This document shows, one piece after another, positions 45,001 to 56,042 of a stretch of DNA of 64,000 nt (position 1 is the stretch's first letter; every line of letters begins with the position of its first letter). The DNA lies in NCBI GenBank assembly GCA_964023275.1, contig OZ029927.1, forward strand, positions 15,663,952-15,727,951, read 5' to 3'. The position numbers were made by a program, and so were the translations under genes. Under the pieces are notes generated by a model that was not told the origin of the DNA, ran no database searches, and saw only the letters and a program-made list of their open reading frames with translations. Origin of the DNA: Norana najaformis. Lineage: Eukaryota; Annelida; Clitellata; Crassiclitellata; Hormogastridae.

Positions 45001-47269
45001 GCTGCCCGACACGGCATTGCTCAGTTGGAGTTGGGGATTGTGTAACTGTAGATGACTGTAGGGTCCGTTCTTCTGCTGCAGTCCCCTGAGCTGACTGCTG
45101 TTCACAAAGACAGTGTTCATCTGAGAACTGCTGATCTGTGAACTGTTTATCTGCAAGTTGTTCAGCTGCGAGACGTTTAGCTGCTGGTTGACGTTGATGA
45201 TGATACTGTTGGCTGGAAACGAGACTCCAGGCGATGATGCCACAGCCGCCGCCGCTGCTGAAGGCGGTCTCGAATTGGGGTTGCTGCCCGCCTGGCTTGT
45301 GCCAGTCGCAGGGCCCCCAGAGATGCAGGTAACAACATTAACGCTCGGCAGTCCACCCTGAAAAACGGAACGAGGCTGAGATACGGACGGAAAACGACTC
45401 ACTGGCGACATCATTGGGCCAGGCCTTGAAACACCGAGGCTCATGCCGGACGCCATCCCTGCCACAGAGACTGGAACAAGGTTAGTTACTGATGTTGCGG
45501 ACGAGTGCGAAGCAGCAGATGCAGGCGACTGCGGCAATGATACAGTGGTACACCTCGGTGCTGCAGCTGACGTCAGGACTGGCATCGAAGCAGGTGGTGG
45601 TGGTGGTGACAGCAGCTGAGATAACTGATGGCTCTGAACAATATCTTGAGACTGCTCACCAAAGCCATTCTGTGCTGAAAATGCATTGTCTGCCAGCTCA
45701 TCTGGGAGCTCATCATTGAAAATGCCCAGATCACCCCATGAATCATCTACAAAACACAGTATTAGACAGATAAGTAAATTCTTCTCACTACATCTAACCT
45801 ACAATTAATTAAACGCTTAAAGCGTTGAGTGCTGTGCTAAAAACAATCACTAAAATCATCATTACTTCACCATTCAGATTTTGATAATTTTTGGCCAGTA
45901 CGTTGACTAACATAAGTGGCCTTTGTGGTTGTGCATTTTCCTTCGTTTGTTTGCTGTGTTATTTATTTAATTGTTTGTGTGTTTCTCCACGCCTATGATT
46001 CCTTGTTCAACTGATGGATGAATGGCGAGTTAACAAACACATTACTTGCTTACTTACTTAGAAATGTTTTAACTTTTTACCACTGAAATTATATTTCATC
46101 TCAACTACCATTAATGAAAAACATACAAAACCATGTAGACAAATATCATCACAAGAAACCCTCTAAATTAAAAAATTAAAAAGATAAATAATAGATCACA
46201 CAACAGTGCAGTACATGGCTTAAAAAGTGTAGCGAATAGTACAGTGAAACCATTAAGACAATTCACCGTGCCTACTAAAAAAGATTTTATATTATGGGGG
46301 TAAGCAGAGTAATAGACCCTGCAAACTATACACAAACGCTATACTGGTTGAAAAAGCAGACGGATAAATAATAGAAGGATACGTTCCCTGCTATAATTAG
46401 CTCAAAGCTACCATAGCATATATTAATGCATCTAGACATTTATACAATGTCTTTGAAGTTCCCTTAAAAATTCCCTACTTCCTGCTACAACTGCCCACCA
46501 TATTAGGAAGTTTCAACCTAACTATCCAAATCATTCTTCACACCGTGCAATACACACCGCTCATACAGTTTACTAAAATATAGCCAAGGCCTGCCCAACT
46601 ACTACGAAAATCATGGTGAAAAATGGCCTTCTCCCTAATAAATAATAAGGCCCATAGTACAGCCAGAAACTGCAACAGCTAGAATAATTAATAAGGAAGC
46701 GATTTAATTTTGTTCAAGCCACTTCGGGCCTTCACAGTGCAAATTAACAAATGAGATGCTAACTTCGCTCAGTTTCACATGAAACTAACTTTTACTTTCA
46801 CAATCTCTGTCAATACATAACACCAAGCAAAAACAATCCTCGTTACTGGATTTTTACTTTACATGATCCCTTTCTGTGACCATTCGCACATCTGTTTAAC
46901 TAAAAAGCTGGTACTTTCACCCTCTTCAAAAACCACCTATTTGGCTTTTGTGTAACAAACTTCCTGAGTCATTGTCAGACAGCTCAAACTATCTGCAAAT
47001 TTAAAAACAGCATTTTCTTGTAACTTAGATAATAAATGATTATTTGAATTATTCAGGATCAATCAGGATGGTAATTAGGGCCTGCAGAAATACATAAAAA
47101 TAATTATTAAAAGAGACATGAGCAATTAAGCAAACATTACCACAGGGCAACTATGGTCACCACGTCACACTACACATGCACACACAACATTTATCTAAAA
47201 CTTACCAGCTGACTCTAGTCTTTGCCTTTTGGTGGGTGGTTCTGTTAAATTCTGATCATTATAATCCAT
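25209..47269 (-). CDS. CREBBP: CREB-binding protein/p300 acetyltransferase, 22 coding exons
   Basis: CBP/p300 is a nuclear co-activator that acetylates histones H3/H4 and many transcription factors. Exons in order: 47269-47206, 45746-43936, 43078-42490, 41694-41127, 39721-39604, 39116-38993, 38584-38415, 37889-37187, 36746-36628, 35333-35163, 34439-34282, 34127-34047, 33514-33458, 33116-32971, 32592-32298, 31725-31612, 30831-30666, 30211-30011, 29595-29431, 28647-28366, 28009-26939, 26045-25209. All phases agree and the total is 8,010 nt, 2,669 residues (vertebrate CBP is about 2,440). Every intron is GT-AG except the probable GC-AG intron after exon 18. The full domain order of the family is present. 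Excess length comes from exon 2 and the polyglutamine tracts. Any 5' UTR exon upstream of 47269 is not identified. Confidence 0.95.
26240..26395. mobile_element. Interspersed repeat, family D copy in CBP intron 21
   Basis: The block contains AGTGTAATTTAAGAACCTCA and, further on, GTCTTAAGATAAGCTGAAAA, matching in order the copies at 4605-4735 and 34485-34605. The class is unknown. Confidence 0.45.
26473..26528. repeat. Perfect 28-bp tandem duplication in CBP intron 21
   Basis: TGAATAAAGAATCCCAATCT plus GAAAACAA occurs twice without a mismatch (26473-26500, 26501-26528), so the event is recent. Confidence 0.95.
27617..28425 (-). CDS. CREBBP: CBP ZZ and TAZ2 zinc fingers (exons 20-21)
   Basis: The ZZ finger (residues about 2015-2052) reads [18 protein letters not shown], then [18 protein letters not shown] across a phase-0 intron. 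It binds histone H3/SUMO1 in the family. TAZ2 (2080-2165) reads [58 protein letters not shown] and [13 protein letters not shown], with all HCCC ligands. It binds p53, E1A-type and STAT activators in vertebrates. Confidence 0.95.
28438..32590 (-). CDS. CREBBP: CBP acetyltransferase (HAT) domain (exons 15-20)
   Basis: Residues about 1628-2010 form the p300-type [104 protein letters not shown] and [11 protein letters not shown]. Tyr1801 in QDWYKK corresponds to the human p300 catalytic Tyr1467, Trp1770 in HIWACPP to Trp1436, and Asp1733 in YMDSVHFF to Asp1399, so the enzyme should be active. Exons 18-19 (about 1868-1918) encode an acidic then Lys-rich autoinhibitory loop. Confidence 0.95.
28745..28935 (+). 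mobile_element. Family B tRNA-derived SINE (CBP intron 19)
   Basis: Plus-strand copy: GGGGCACTGTAGCAGATTGG, TTAGAGTGGAGAGCA (box A side), AGTCCGAGCCTCCCC (box B, normally GGTTCGAGCC), GGCAGTTACTGTGTAGGGTC, TCACATTTGCTCAGCGC and GTGCTTAATAAATGCAGAAA. A/T-rich tail follows. It is opposite in orientation to the CBP transcript. About 60 bp after the tail are also shared with the 30365 copy. Confidence 0.8.
30009..30010 (-). other. Probable GC splice donor of CBP intron 18
   Basis: Exon 18 must end near residue KE of ESEESKE to join exon 19 in phase 0. At that point the sequence is AAGGAG|gcaagg; no GT lies at a usable in-frame site (the nearest, ACAT|gttctc, is weak and adds six residues in the wrong phase). 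GC-AG introns are a known minority class with the consensus AG|GCAAGT, which this fits. Confidence 0.65.
30365..30560 (+). mobile_element. Family B SINE, 5'-truncated (CBP intron 17)
   Basis: It begins inside the tRNA-like head with GAGTTCGAGCCTCCCC (intact box B), then GGTTACTGTGTAGGATCCGT, TTGCCCAGCGCCATCGACTG and GCGCTTAATAAATGCAGAAA. Downstream, ATATAACAGCTATCCTTAGT and TATTTAGCAAGTAGCAT align with the sequence after the 28745 copy, which suggests that both derive from one source insertion with flanks. Confidence 0.8.
31950..32160 (-). pseudogene. Decayed duplicate of the 5' end of CBP exon 15
   Basis: About 210 bp of intron 15 are a diverged copy (roughly 80% identical by eye) of 32546-32757, which holds the start of exon 15 and the end of intron 14. 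The copied acceptor (gttgttag, at 31996-31997) and about 45 nt of exon are recognisable: [14 protein letters not shown] against [14 protein letters not shown]. The copy then departs from the exon and hits an in-frame TGA after about 21 codons. If spliced in after exon 14 it would truncate CBP just before the HAT domain; it is more likely inert. Confidence 0.85.
32971..34406 (-). CDS. CREBBP: CBP CH2 region: RING/PHD (exons 11-14)
   Basis: Residues about 1491-1627 encode [53 protein letters not shown] and FVCSGCTA, the discontinuous RING and PHD zinc ligands that pack against the HAT domain. Exons 12 and 13 are very short (81 and 57 nt), as in vertebrate CBP. The domain keeps the acetyltransferase in check in human p300. 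Confidence 0.93.
34407..36744 (-). CDS. CREBBP: CBP bromodomain (exons 9-11)
   Basis: The acetyl-lysine reader covers residues about 1384-1490: [84 protein letters not shown]. The conserved Asn of the acetyl-lysine pocket ([10 protein letters not shown], equivalent to human Asn1168) and the [12 protein letters not shown] helix are present. Intron 9, between exons 9 and 10, carries a SINE and a LINE fragment. Confidence 0.95.
34485..34605. mobile_element. Interspersed repeat, family D copy in CBP intron 10
   Basis: It contains ATGTGGCTCCTTTAAGATCT, ACTGAAGCACGTTTCTC and CTAAAGATAAACTGAAGATG, in the same order as the copies at 4605 and 26240. It directly abuts the family B SINE at 34610. Confidence 0.45.
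34610..34806 (-). mobile_element. Family B tRNA-derived SINE, best-preserved copy (CBP intron 10)
   Basis: Minus strand: GGGGCATAGTAGCCAATTGG, TTAGAGCACTTGGCGTGTAA, CTTGGAGAGTAAGGGTCGAG (box B nearly intact), CAGTTGCTCAGCACCATCGA and GTGCTTAATAAATGCAGAAA, then an (ATA)n tail. The head has tRNA-like length and box A/B spacing. The GTGTAAC loop could be a threonine-tRNA anticodon region, but that assignment is tentative. Confidence 0.85.
35690..35866 (-). mobile_element. Family B tRNA-derived SINE (CBP intron 9)
   Basis: Minus-strand copy with ATGGTAGCTGATTGGATGGA, GCACTCGGCTTGTAACATGG, GGCTCAAACCTCATC (decayed box B), CAGTTACTGTGTAGGGACCT and GTGCTTAATAAATGTACAGA. It lies directly before a plus-strand LINE fragment. 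Confidence 0.8.
35890..36285 (+). mobile_element. LINE reverse-transcriptase C-terminal fragment (CBP intron 9)
   Basis: The frame encodes [26 protein letters not shown] and [14 protein letters not shown], the conserved end of an endonuclease/reverse-transcriptase polyprotein (YFGH..R, RGRPK..W.DN, A.NR..W). The catalytic core is missing. The fragment ends in a GACATGACATGACATG tail. It is antisense to CBP. Confidence 0.82.
37187..37889 (-). CDS. CREBBP: CBP exon 8: glutamine-rich linker before the bromodomain
   Basis: Residues about 1149-1382. The first third is a Gln/Leu tract (about 80 residues, mixed CAA/CAG) that is absent from vertebrate CBP at this position, followed by a Ser/Thr/Pro/Glu linker containing VKQEATP (near residue 1290) and VKVEMDTD, both sumoylation-type psiKxE motifs. 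These fit the linker's known role in CBP repression, but their use here is inferred. It ends PPNKKG, leading into the bromodomain. Confidence 0.85.
39048..41185 (-). CDS. CREBBP: CBP KIX domain (exons 4-6)
   Basis: KIX binds phosphorylated CREB and Myb/MLL. It spans residues about 992-1073 across three exons: [19 protein letters not shown], then [20 protein letters not shown] and [16 protein letters not shown], then [20 protein letters not shown]. The pKID-binding helix residues including the [13 protein letters not shown] stretch (human Tyr658 region) are conserved. The introns are phase 2 and phase 0. Confidence 0.93.
39771..39822. repeat. Perfect 26-bp tandem duplication in CBP intron 4
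   Basis: AGACACTTATATCATGCTAA plus TTTATC is repeated exactly (39771-39796 and 39797-39822), about 50 bp from the exon 5 acceptor. Confidence 0.95.
41606..42673 (-). CDS. CREBBP: CBP TAZ1 zinc finger (exons 3-4)
   Basis: TAZ1 binds activation domains such as those of HIF-1alpha and CITED2. Residues about 761-851 read [37 protein letters not shown], then, after a phase-1 intron, [15 protein letters not shown] and CPVCLPLK. The HCCC zinc ligands of each of the three clusters can be followed (HAHKCQR..C..C, H..DC...AC..HC, HW..C...CPVC). Identity with vertebrate CBP is very high by eye. Confidence 0.93.
42676..43057 (-). CDS. CREBBP: CBP exon 3: polyglutamine tract before TAZ1
   Basis: Residues about 633-760 are nearly all Gln with Leu and His: QQQLLQQPP blocks, then six consecutive LHQQQQ-type pentads, then QQQQQL runs. 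The codons mix CAG and CAA, so this is not a pure CAG tract; the DNA has a visible 15-bp period (CAGCTGCATCAGCAA-like). Antisense frames here give long Leu- or Ala-rich ORFs that are artefacts. Confidence 0.85.
43936..47269 (-). CDS. CREBBP: CBP exons 1-2: N-terminus, receptor-interaction motif, pentad tract
   Basis: Exon 1 encodes [20 protein letters not shown], where TKRQRL resembles the nuclear-localisation region of vertebrate CBP (PKRAKL). Exon 2 continues [14 protein letters not shown], matching the FDLENDLPDEL segment, and HQLSQLL, whose LSQLL (residues 63-67) is the LXXLL nuclear-receptor box. From about residue 207 to 582 (45192-44065) the protein is Asn/Gln/Ser-rich with a five-residue period, Q-[LIM]-[NS]-x-x, in long perfect registers, for example [20 protein letters not shown]. 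Vertebrate CBP is also disordered here, but I do not know of this periodicity in it. Exon 2 alone is 1,811 nt. Confidence 0.9.
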
Positions 47270-47789
47270 GGTAGGCTCCTCTTTTCTCCACAACAATACA
47301 AATCTACAAATATATATGGCAAGACAATGAATTACACAATCTCCAGTTTAGACAGCATCCTAGATTACAAGTTCAACATAATTAGGAGTAATTGTTCTCA
47401 GTACATGTTGCTACTACTGACAATTTAAGGAAATAATGGCTTTCTCGTTTATATTAGTTTTTCGATGCCCTACATGTTTGAATTTCATGCCACTGTCAAC
47501 TCCTTAGTAGAGACATCTAGTCATTAAACGTTGCTGAGACTTGTACCAACTTAATGATGGTCTAGCATTAGTAACAACCCAAAACATTTCCCAATAACAT
47601 GTTCCATGGACACTGTTAGGAAAATATTTGCTTGCAGTTTAGAGCCTGTACTCTTTTAATGGGCTTTGCTGAGTGCAACTGCCCTTAAAGTTTGAGCCAG
47701 TATAACTCTGCCTCAAAATTCCTGACTCCAACTAAATTCCTAACTCCATCTCGAAAGTCTTAATTCTGCCTTGAAATGCTGGACTCCAC

Positions 47790-48395
47790 CTCAAAATGCC
47801 TAACTCCACCTCAAAATTTCTAGATAGAAACTCTGAACTTCTCCCAAGACAGGATAAAGGGCTCTACAGTGGACTTGTAAGCCACCCACGTAAACAGCCT
47901 GGCGAAAGTAACTATGCAGCAAATTCATTTATCAACTTTATGTTGGGAGGAGGTGAAAGAGCAGAGAGGCTGCATAGTCTTATTCCAGATCATAAGCCTT
48001 CAAACCCCAATGTGAAAAGCCTTGATGAAAATCAACATCAAAAAAGGAAGTTAGGGATCAGAACAGTAGAACAGCTTCTTACAACCAGAGGCATAACTGG
48101 GGTTGAAACATGGAATGTCGGTACTCTGAGCGACATTGGAACAAGGATAGAAAAGCCAAACAATTATAATTAGAATTAGATTTCTGAGGGAAGAAGAACT
48201 AGAGGAAGGCCAACAAAAAGACACGGCTGGACACCATCAGAGAGGACCTGAAATGTCTGCATGTGTCATGAGGAGGCAAGAAAACTGACCATATACAGAA
48301 ATGACTGGACATGCTGCATTGCCAAATATGCATGTCTGCATGAGAAAGACTGGTGTCAATTAAGTAAAACTTTGCTGACCAGTGCTAGTTTATGA
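47790..48395 (+). mobile_element. Internally deleted LINE remnant
   Basis: The 5' part has GVETWNVGTLSDIGTRIEK, which matches the start of the LINE endonuclease domain (TWN(V)xTL...G). Within about 40 bp the sequence changes to the extreme 3' end: GRRTRGRPTKRHGWTPSERT, and in another frame KKTRLDTIREDLKCLHVS then RKLTIYRNDW. Endonuclease and RT cores are therefore missing between about 48155 and 48190. There are frameshifts and stops. Confidence 0.7.
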
Positions 48396-48685
48396 AATAA
48401 ACAAATAGCATGACAAAAACATATACTACAATCAGTTCACCTACTTTGTACCAAAGAAACTCAAACAAAAAACTTTAATGAGGAACCTCTCATCAAATAC
48501 CAACATCATTCGATGCAAAAGGGAACCAACATCAAACACATTTCTGACATCTCAGCTATTTCACGATGTACTTCTACTATACAACACATGTATTATCTAA
48601 TGTGTGATAAGCATTGAAAACACAAACAGAATTATGACTTATGTTATCAGTGGTACTGTAGAAGACACTGATTAGATTAATATGG

Positions 48686-48905
48686 GATGATGATGATGAA
48701 TTTTCTGCCCGAAGGCAGGTCCACTGGCTTTATGCCACCCGGGGATGAGATGAGTGAGGTGGTTTCCCGTTGCCTTCCTCACAGACAATTGTGGGTGAGC
48801 AACTTGTCCAATGTCGCCACCCAGTGGCGTAAGGTAGATTCGAACCCGCGACCCTCCGGTTACGAGGCATCGAACATATCATTACACCACCACGTCCCAC
48901 ACTAA
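48686..48905 (-). mobile_element. Family A tRNA-derived SINE
   Basis: Minus strand: GTGGGACGTGGTGGTGTAAT (box A side), CCTCGTAACCGGAGGGTCGC, GGGTTCGAATC (perfect box B), GCAACGGGAAACCACCTCAC in the body, AAGCCAGTGGACCTGCCTTC, and a (CAT)n tail. The CTCGTAA loop would fit a Thr(CGT) tRNA origin. A second copy at 54877-55082 is about 90% identical by eye. Confidence 0.85.
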
Positions 48906-48954
48906 TATGAGATAACAACATGAAATTGGCAGAGTTCGAATCTATACAGCTGAG

Positions 48955-49491
48955 GTGAATTTGGAAGATCGCGGTGAAAACGGTAGTACATTCCGTGGTT
49001 CCGATGGTTTTTACAACTTCAATCACTTGTCAATAACCTGCACCGCCCGCGAAATAACGCGTACGGACTGTCCGACAGAATTTCACCGGCACTCCTGGAT
49101 AGTTCACATGCAAGAAAAAGCCAAGCAAAATTTCTTATTAAGTTGTTTAGATAAAAAGCGATCTCAAAGTCAGCGGCTTGGAAGAATTTTTTAAAAAGTA
49201 AATAAGTCAACATCGGTTGCAACGCCGAGGACTTTTCGCCAAATCGCGCTTTCGAAATGTAGAATCGCAAGCAGACATCGCCATGACAAACAGCATCGAG
49301 AGGGCATTTTCTGTAGTGAGGGTCGATTCAGAAAAGGCAATAATAAATCCTCACTTTTTCACGTTTAACGGTAATAAATGTTTCCCATCATCGGAACGAC
49401 TTTTCCGCGGCCTTCCGCCGATAAAGACTGTGGATCGGGTGACGAATTACGACATAGAATCAGAAATTTTTCATTACTACGAATCTCCAAA
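48955..49491. promoter_or_regulatory. CpG-richer putative promoter zone of ZCCHC10
   Basis: CpGs cluster here (for example GAAATAACGCGTACGGACTG near 49050 and CCGCGGCCTTCCGCC near 49410) in an otherwise AT-rich neighbourhood, immediately 5' of the ZCCHC10 ATG. No TATA box is visible. It may also serve CBP on the other strand, but no CBP first exon was located here. Confidence 0.4.
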
Positions 49492-53498
<4,007 letters not shown>

Positions 53499-54562
53499 CT
53501 GATAGTGTTTGTTTAACTGGAGTCGGTGTTTTGGACAGTTTTTTGCAATGAATTGAACTTTTGATTAGAATTTTTCGTAATACTGGACGTTTGTTATGCA
53601 TGTTTAACATTATGATGTAAAAACAGAATTTATACAGCATTCCCTTTAGGACACAGGTGTGTAGTGTTGAAGGGATGAGGTTTGGAAGAGAAAGTGGGCT
53701 TTGACGATATGAAGAGTGAAGTAAGCTCTGCGTGGAAAAGTTAAAACATGGACAGAGGATGGGCTGCTCCACTTGACAATACCAGTCACAGCACAGGCGC
53801 ATTGATTTGCATTAGAGGGCATGCATAGCAATAATCTGTATTAGCTTCTTGTGCAAGGCGTTTAAACTATGCAAGTTTCATATTAATTATTGCCCTTGAA
53901 TCTTAAGCTGGCAGAAAAATTTGCAAAATTCCTTATAGTGAAAAATTATTTTGCATGATATATTTATTAACAGAAATGTATTTATTAACATGATATAAAA
54001 TGCTGATGTTGCAGTGATGGCAGTGGAATTGTCTTGATGCAAACTTATTTAGATTGACGGTAGCTGGAAAGGATGATAGGATCCTGCACATGCTGTTGCT
54101 CACATTCACAGTTTCATTTCTGTCATGAAACATTTTCCTGTCAACCTGTTATTTATCTGTGCTGCAATCTGTGACCCTTCTTGAACATTACTTGAGATTT
54201 ACTGCAACATGTAAAATGGAAATTCATTTTTGAGCCTTGAAACAACAGCCTGTTCTAGTTAGGACAGGATGTTGTGTTGTGGAATTGTTGGTCACACGTT
54301 CAGCAAAAGATCTTCAACCCCAGGACCACATCTGAGGTCTGTCTTTCAAAGAGGCATGTTATAAATTAGTGATTGCTTGTACGATGTTGAGTTAACAGAT
54401 TATAAAAATAATTATTGCATTTTCCAGAACTACAAGCTGCTGTGTGGCAGCTTGAAGCTGAGATGACAATCCATGGCATACCATGTGTCAAGAGTTGCCT
54501 ATATGACTCACTATCCTTTTCAGAGTCCTTAAAAACGAGTACCAGTATAAGTCGAGAGGTTT

Positions 54563-54568
54563 AATAAA
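54563..54568 (+). promoter_or_regulatory. Candidate polyadenylation signal of ZCCHC10
   Basis: AATAAA about 1.06 kb after the ZCCHC10 stop. I saw no earlier AATAAA, so a long 3' UTR or a variant signal is possible. Confidence 0.35.
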
Positions 54569-54876
54569 AAATTATCATGTCGTTGAAATGATGCGGTTGT
54601 GTTTGCTCCTTTGACCTTGAGGTCATACTTCTGAGGAGTGTCTATAGGAGCATGTGAATACATGTATCACCTGTTACCTTGGCTCGCTTGAATTGGCTGC
54701 CAGGTTTCATTTTAGGTACCTCTAGTGCTAAGTGGGTAGGCTTAAACTGTGAATTCGAGCTTCTAGATTATTCCACAAAGGGATACTGTTTATAATGAGA
54801 GCATCGTGGTTTACTACAGTATGCTGTTTTGTAACGGGGTCAAAATCCCAGCGGGTCAAGTGATTTACTGCCATGT

Positions 54877-55082
54877 TATATGATGATGATGATGATGATG
54901 ATGATGTGTTCTCTGCCCAAAGGCAGGTCCATTGGCTTTATGCCACCTGGGAATGAGATGAGTGAGGTGGTTTCCCGTTGCCTTCCTCACAGACAATTGT
55001 GGGTGAGCAACATGTCCAAGGTCGCCACGCAGTGGCTTGAGGCGGATTCGAATCTGCGACCTTCAGGTTACGAGGTACACAC
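54877..55082 (-). mobile_element. Family A tRNA-derived SINE
   Basis: Second copy of the element at 48686-48905, same orientation. Minus strand: CCTCGTAACCTGAAGGTCGC, AGATTCGAATC (box B), GGCAACGGGAAACCACCTCA, AGCCAATGGACCTGCCTTTG, then a ten-copy (CAT)n tail. The tRNA-like head is slightly more decayed than in the first copy and its 5' end is truncated. Confidence 0.85.
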
Positions 55083-55179
55083 CATATGATATCTCTTAAT
55101 AAAGGCTTCCAGAGTGGTTGGATTGTTGTTTGTATGCTTCAACCAACGGATCATGTCTCCGAATACTGCCATTGAAAGC

Positions 55180-55725
55180 AACGAGCAAATATTTATGTTG
55201 AAAGTTATATAAGAGTTTGTTGGATGAAAGAGACCAGAAATATGGGCGTGATTAGCTAACCTTGTACTAGCAACCACTCCGTCAACCCAATCCTCTTCTT
55301 TCCTAACACTTATTCGCCTTCCTGTCACCTCATCCTTAAAATTTTGAAATTGCTGCGTAGCCACAGCTGCTCCACCCATCTGGAATAGACTCCCGCCAGA
55401 ATTACAATTATCTGACCGATCATACGAACTCACTAACACTTCACCTCTTGCAATTTCTGCACTGGTCTTTCACTCAAAACTGAAAACATTACTTTTCTAA
55501 AAATCTTGTCTTGATGATTCCTCTTCCCGTTATCTCTTCCCGCTCCAATTTCAAACACCATCCACAATAGACGTCCGACTGTAATTGCCTGCCTTCTGGA
55601 TCTTGACCTATAACTGAACCCTTTCTGCCTATCGATTTTGTTTTGACAGAGCGCCTGTGAATAACTTGATTACCGCGACTTAGCTTTCGCTAGGCGCTGT
55701 AGAAATCTCGAGATTACGATTACAG
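55180..55725 (+). mobile_element. CR1-like LINE 3' end with RT C-terminus
   Basis: One frame reads VATAAPPIWNRLPPELQ, then AISALVFHSKLKTLLF before a stop. This is the typical end of CR1/L2-type polyproteins (AP.LWN.LP..LR, then F...LKT.LF). The stop is followed by the tail unit found alone at 9460, 15690 and (minus) 8655, ending CGAGATTACGATTACA. This copy therefore identifies those tails as 3' UTRs of the same element. The catalytic domain is truncated. Confidence 0.8.
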
Positions 55726-55858
55726 TTAGCACGTCATAAATGCGTGGCACTCATTCGAACTGGCAGCAGCGGTGAAGGATCTCACCCGATAAATTCACTG
55801 AAAAATGAGCAGGGTCGAGGCCATATGGTCGCTATATAAAAACGTACATTTACATTTT
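55725..55858 (+). mobile_element. Family C SINE-like repeat
   Basis: TAGCACGTCATAAATGCGTG, CTCATTCGAACTGGCAGCAG, CGGTGAAGGATCTCACCCGA, CTGAAAAATGAGCAGGGTCG and GGTCGCTATATAAAAACGTA, with an ACATTTACATTT tail. It follows the CR1-like tail without a gap. Confidence 0.65.
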
Positions 55859-56042
55859 TCCTTAAAGATTACCTTACCCTACACGAGTAACTCGACACGC
55901 CAGAACTTAGCGTGTTTTAGACGGAAGCCCCAACAACGAACTATAGTGTCTTTGGTGCGTTGTGGAGTTTGTAGATTTACGGCTTTGGACTTTCGTTTAA
56001 TTCAACGGTTTTTATCTTACTTTTAATAAGTTTTACTTAAAA

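Larger units (their letters stand above)
47270..49491. other. Intergenic region between CBP and ZCCHC10 (head-to-head)
   Basis: The CBP ATG (minus) and ZCCHC10 ATG (plus) are 2.2 kb apart and diverge. Between them are a LINE remnant (47790-48395), a tRNA-derived SINE (48686-48905) and a CpG-richer zone (48955-49491). Immediately 5' of the CBP ATG a possible acceptor (atttgtag near 47304, minus strand) suggests an upstream untranslated CBP exon. Confidence 0.6.
53499..56042. other. ZCCHC10 3' region and intergenic DNA before Pur-alpha
   Basis: About 1 kb of probable 3' UTR, then a dense patch of retroelements: a family A SINE (54877-55082), a CR1-like LINE 3' end (55180-55725) and a family C SINE (55725-55858). 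From 55860 to 56042 is presumably the Pur-alpha 5' UTR/promoter; no TATA box is evident. Confidence 0.6.
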
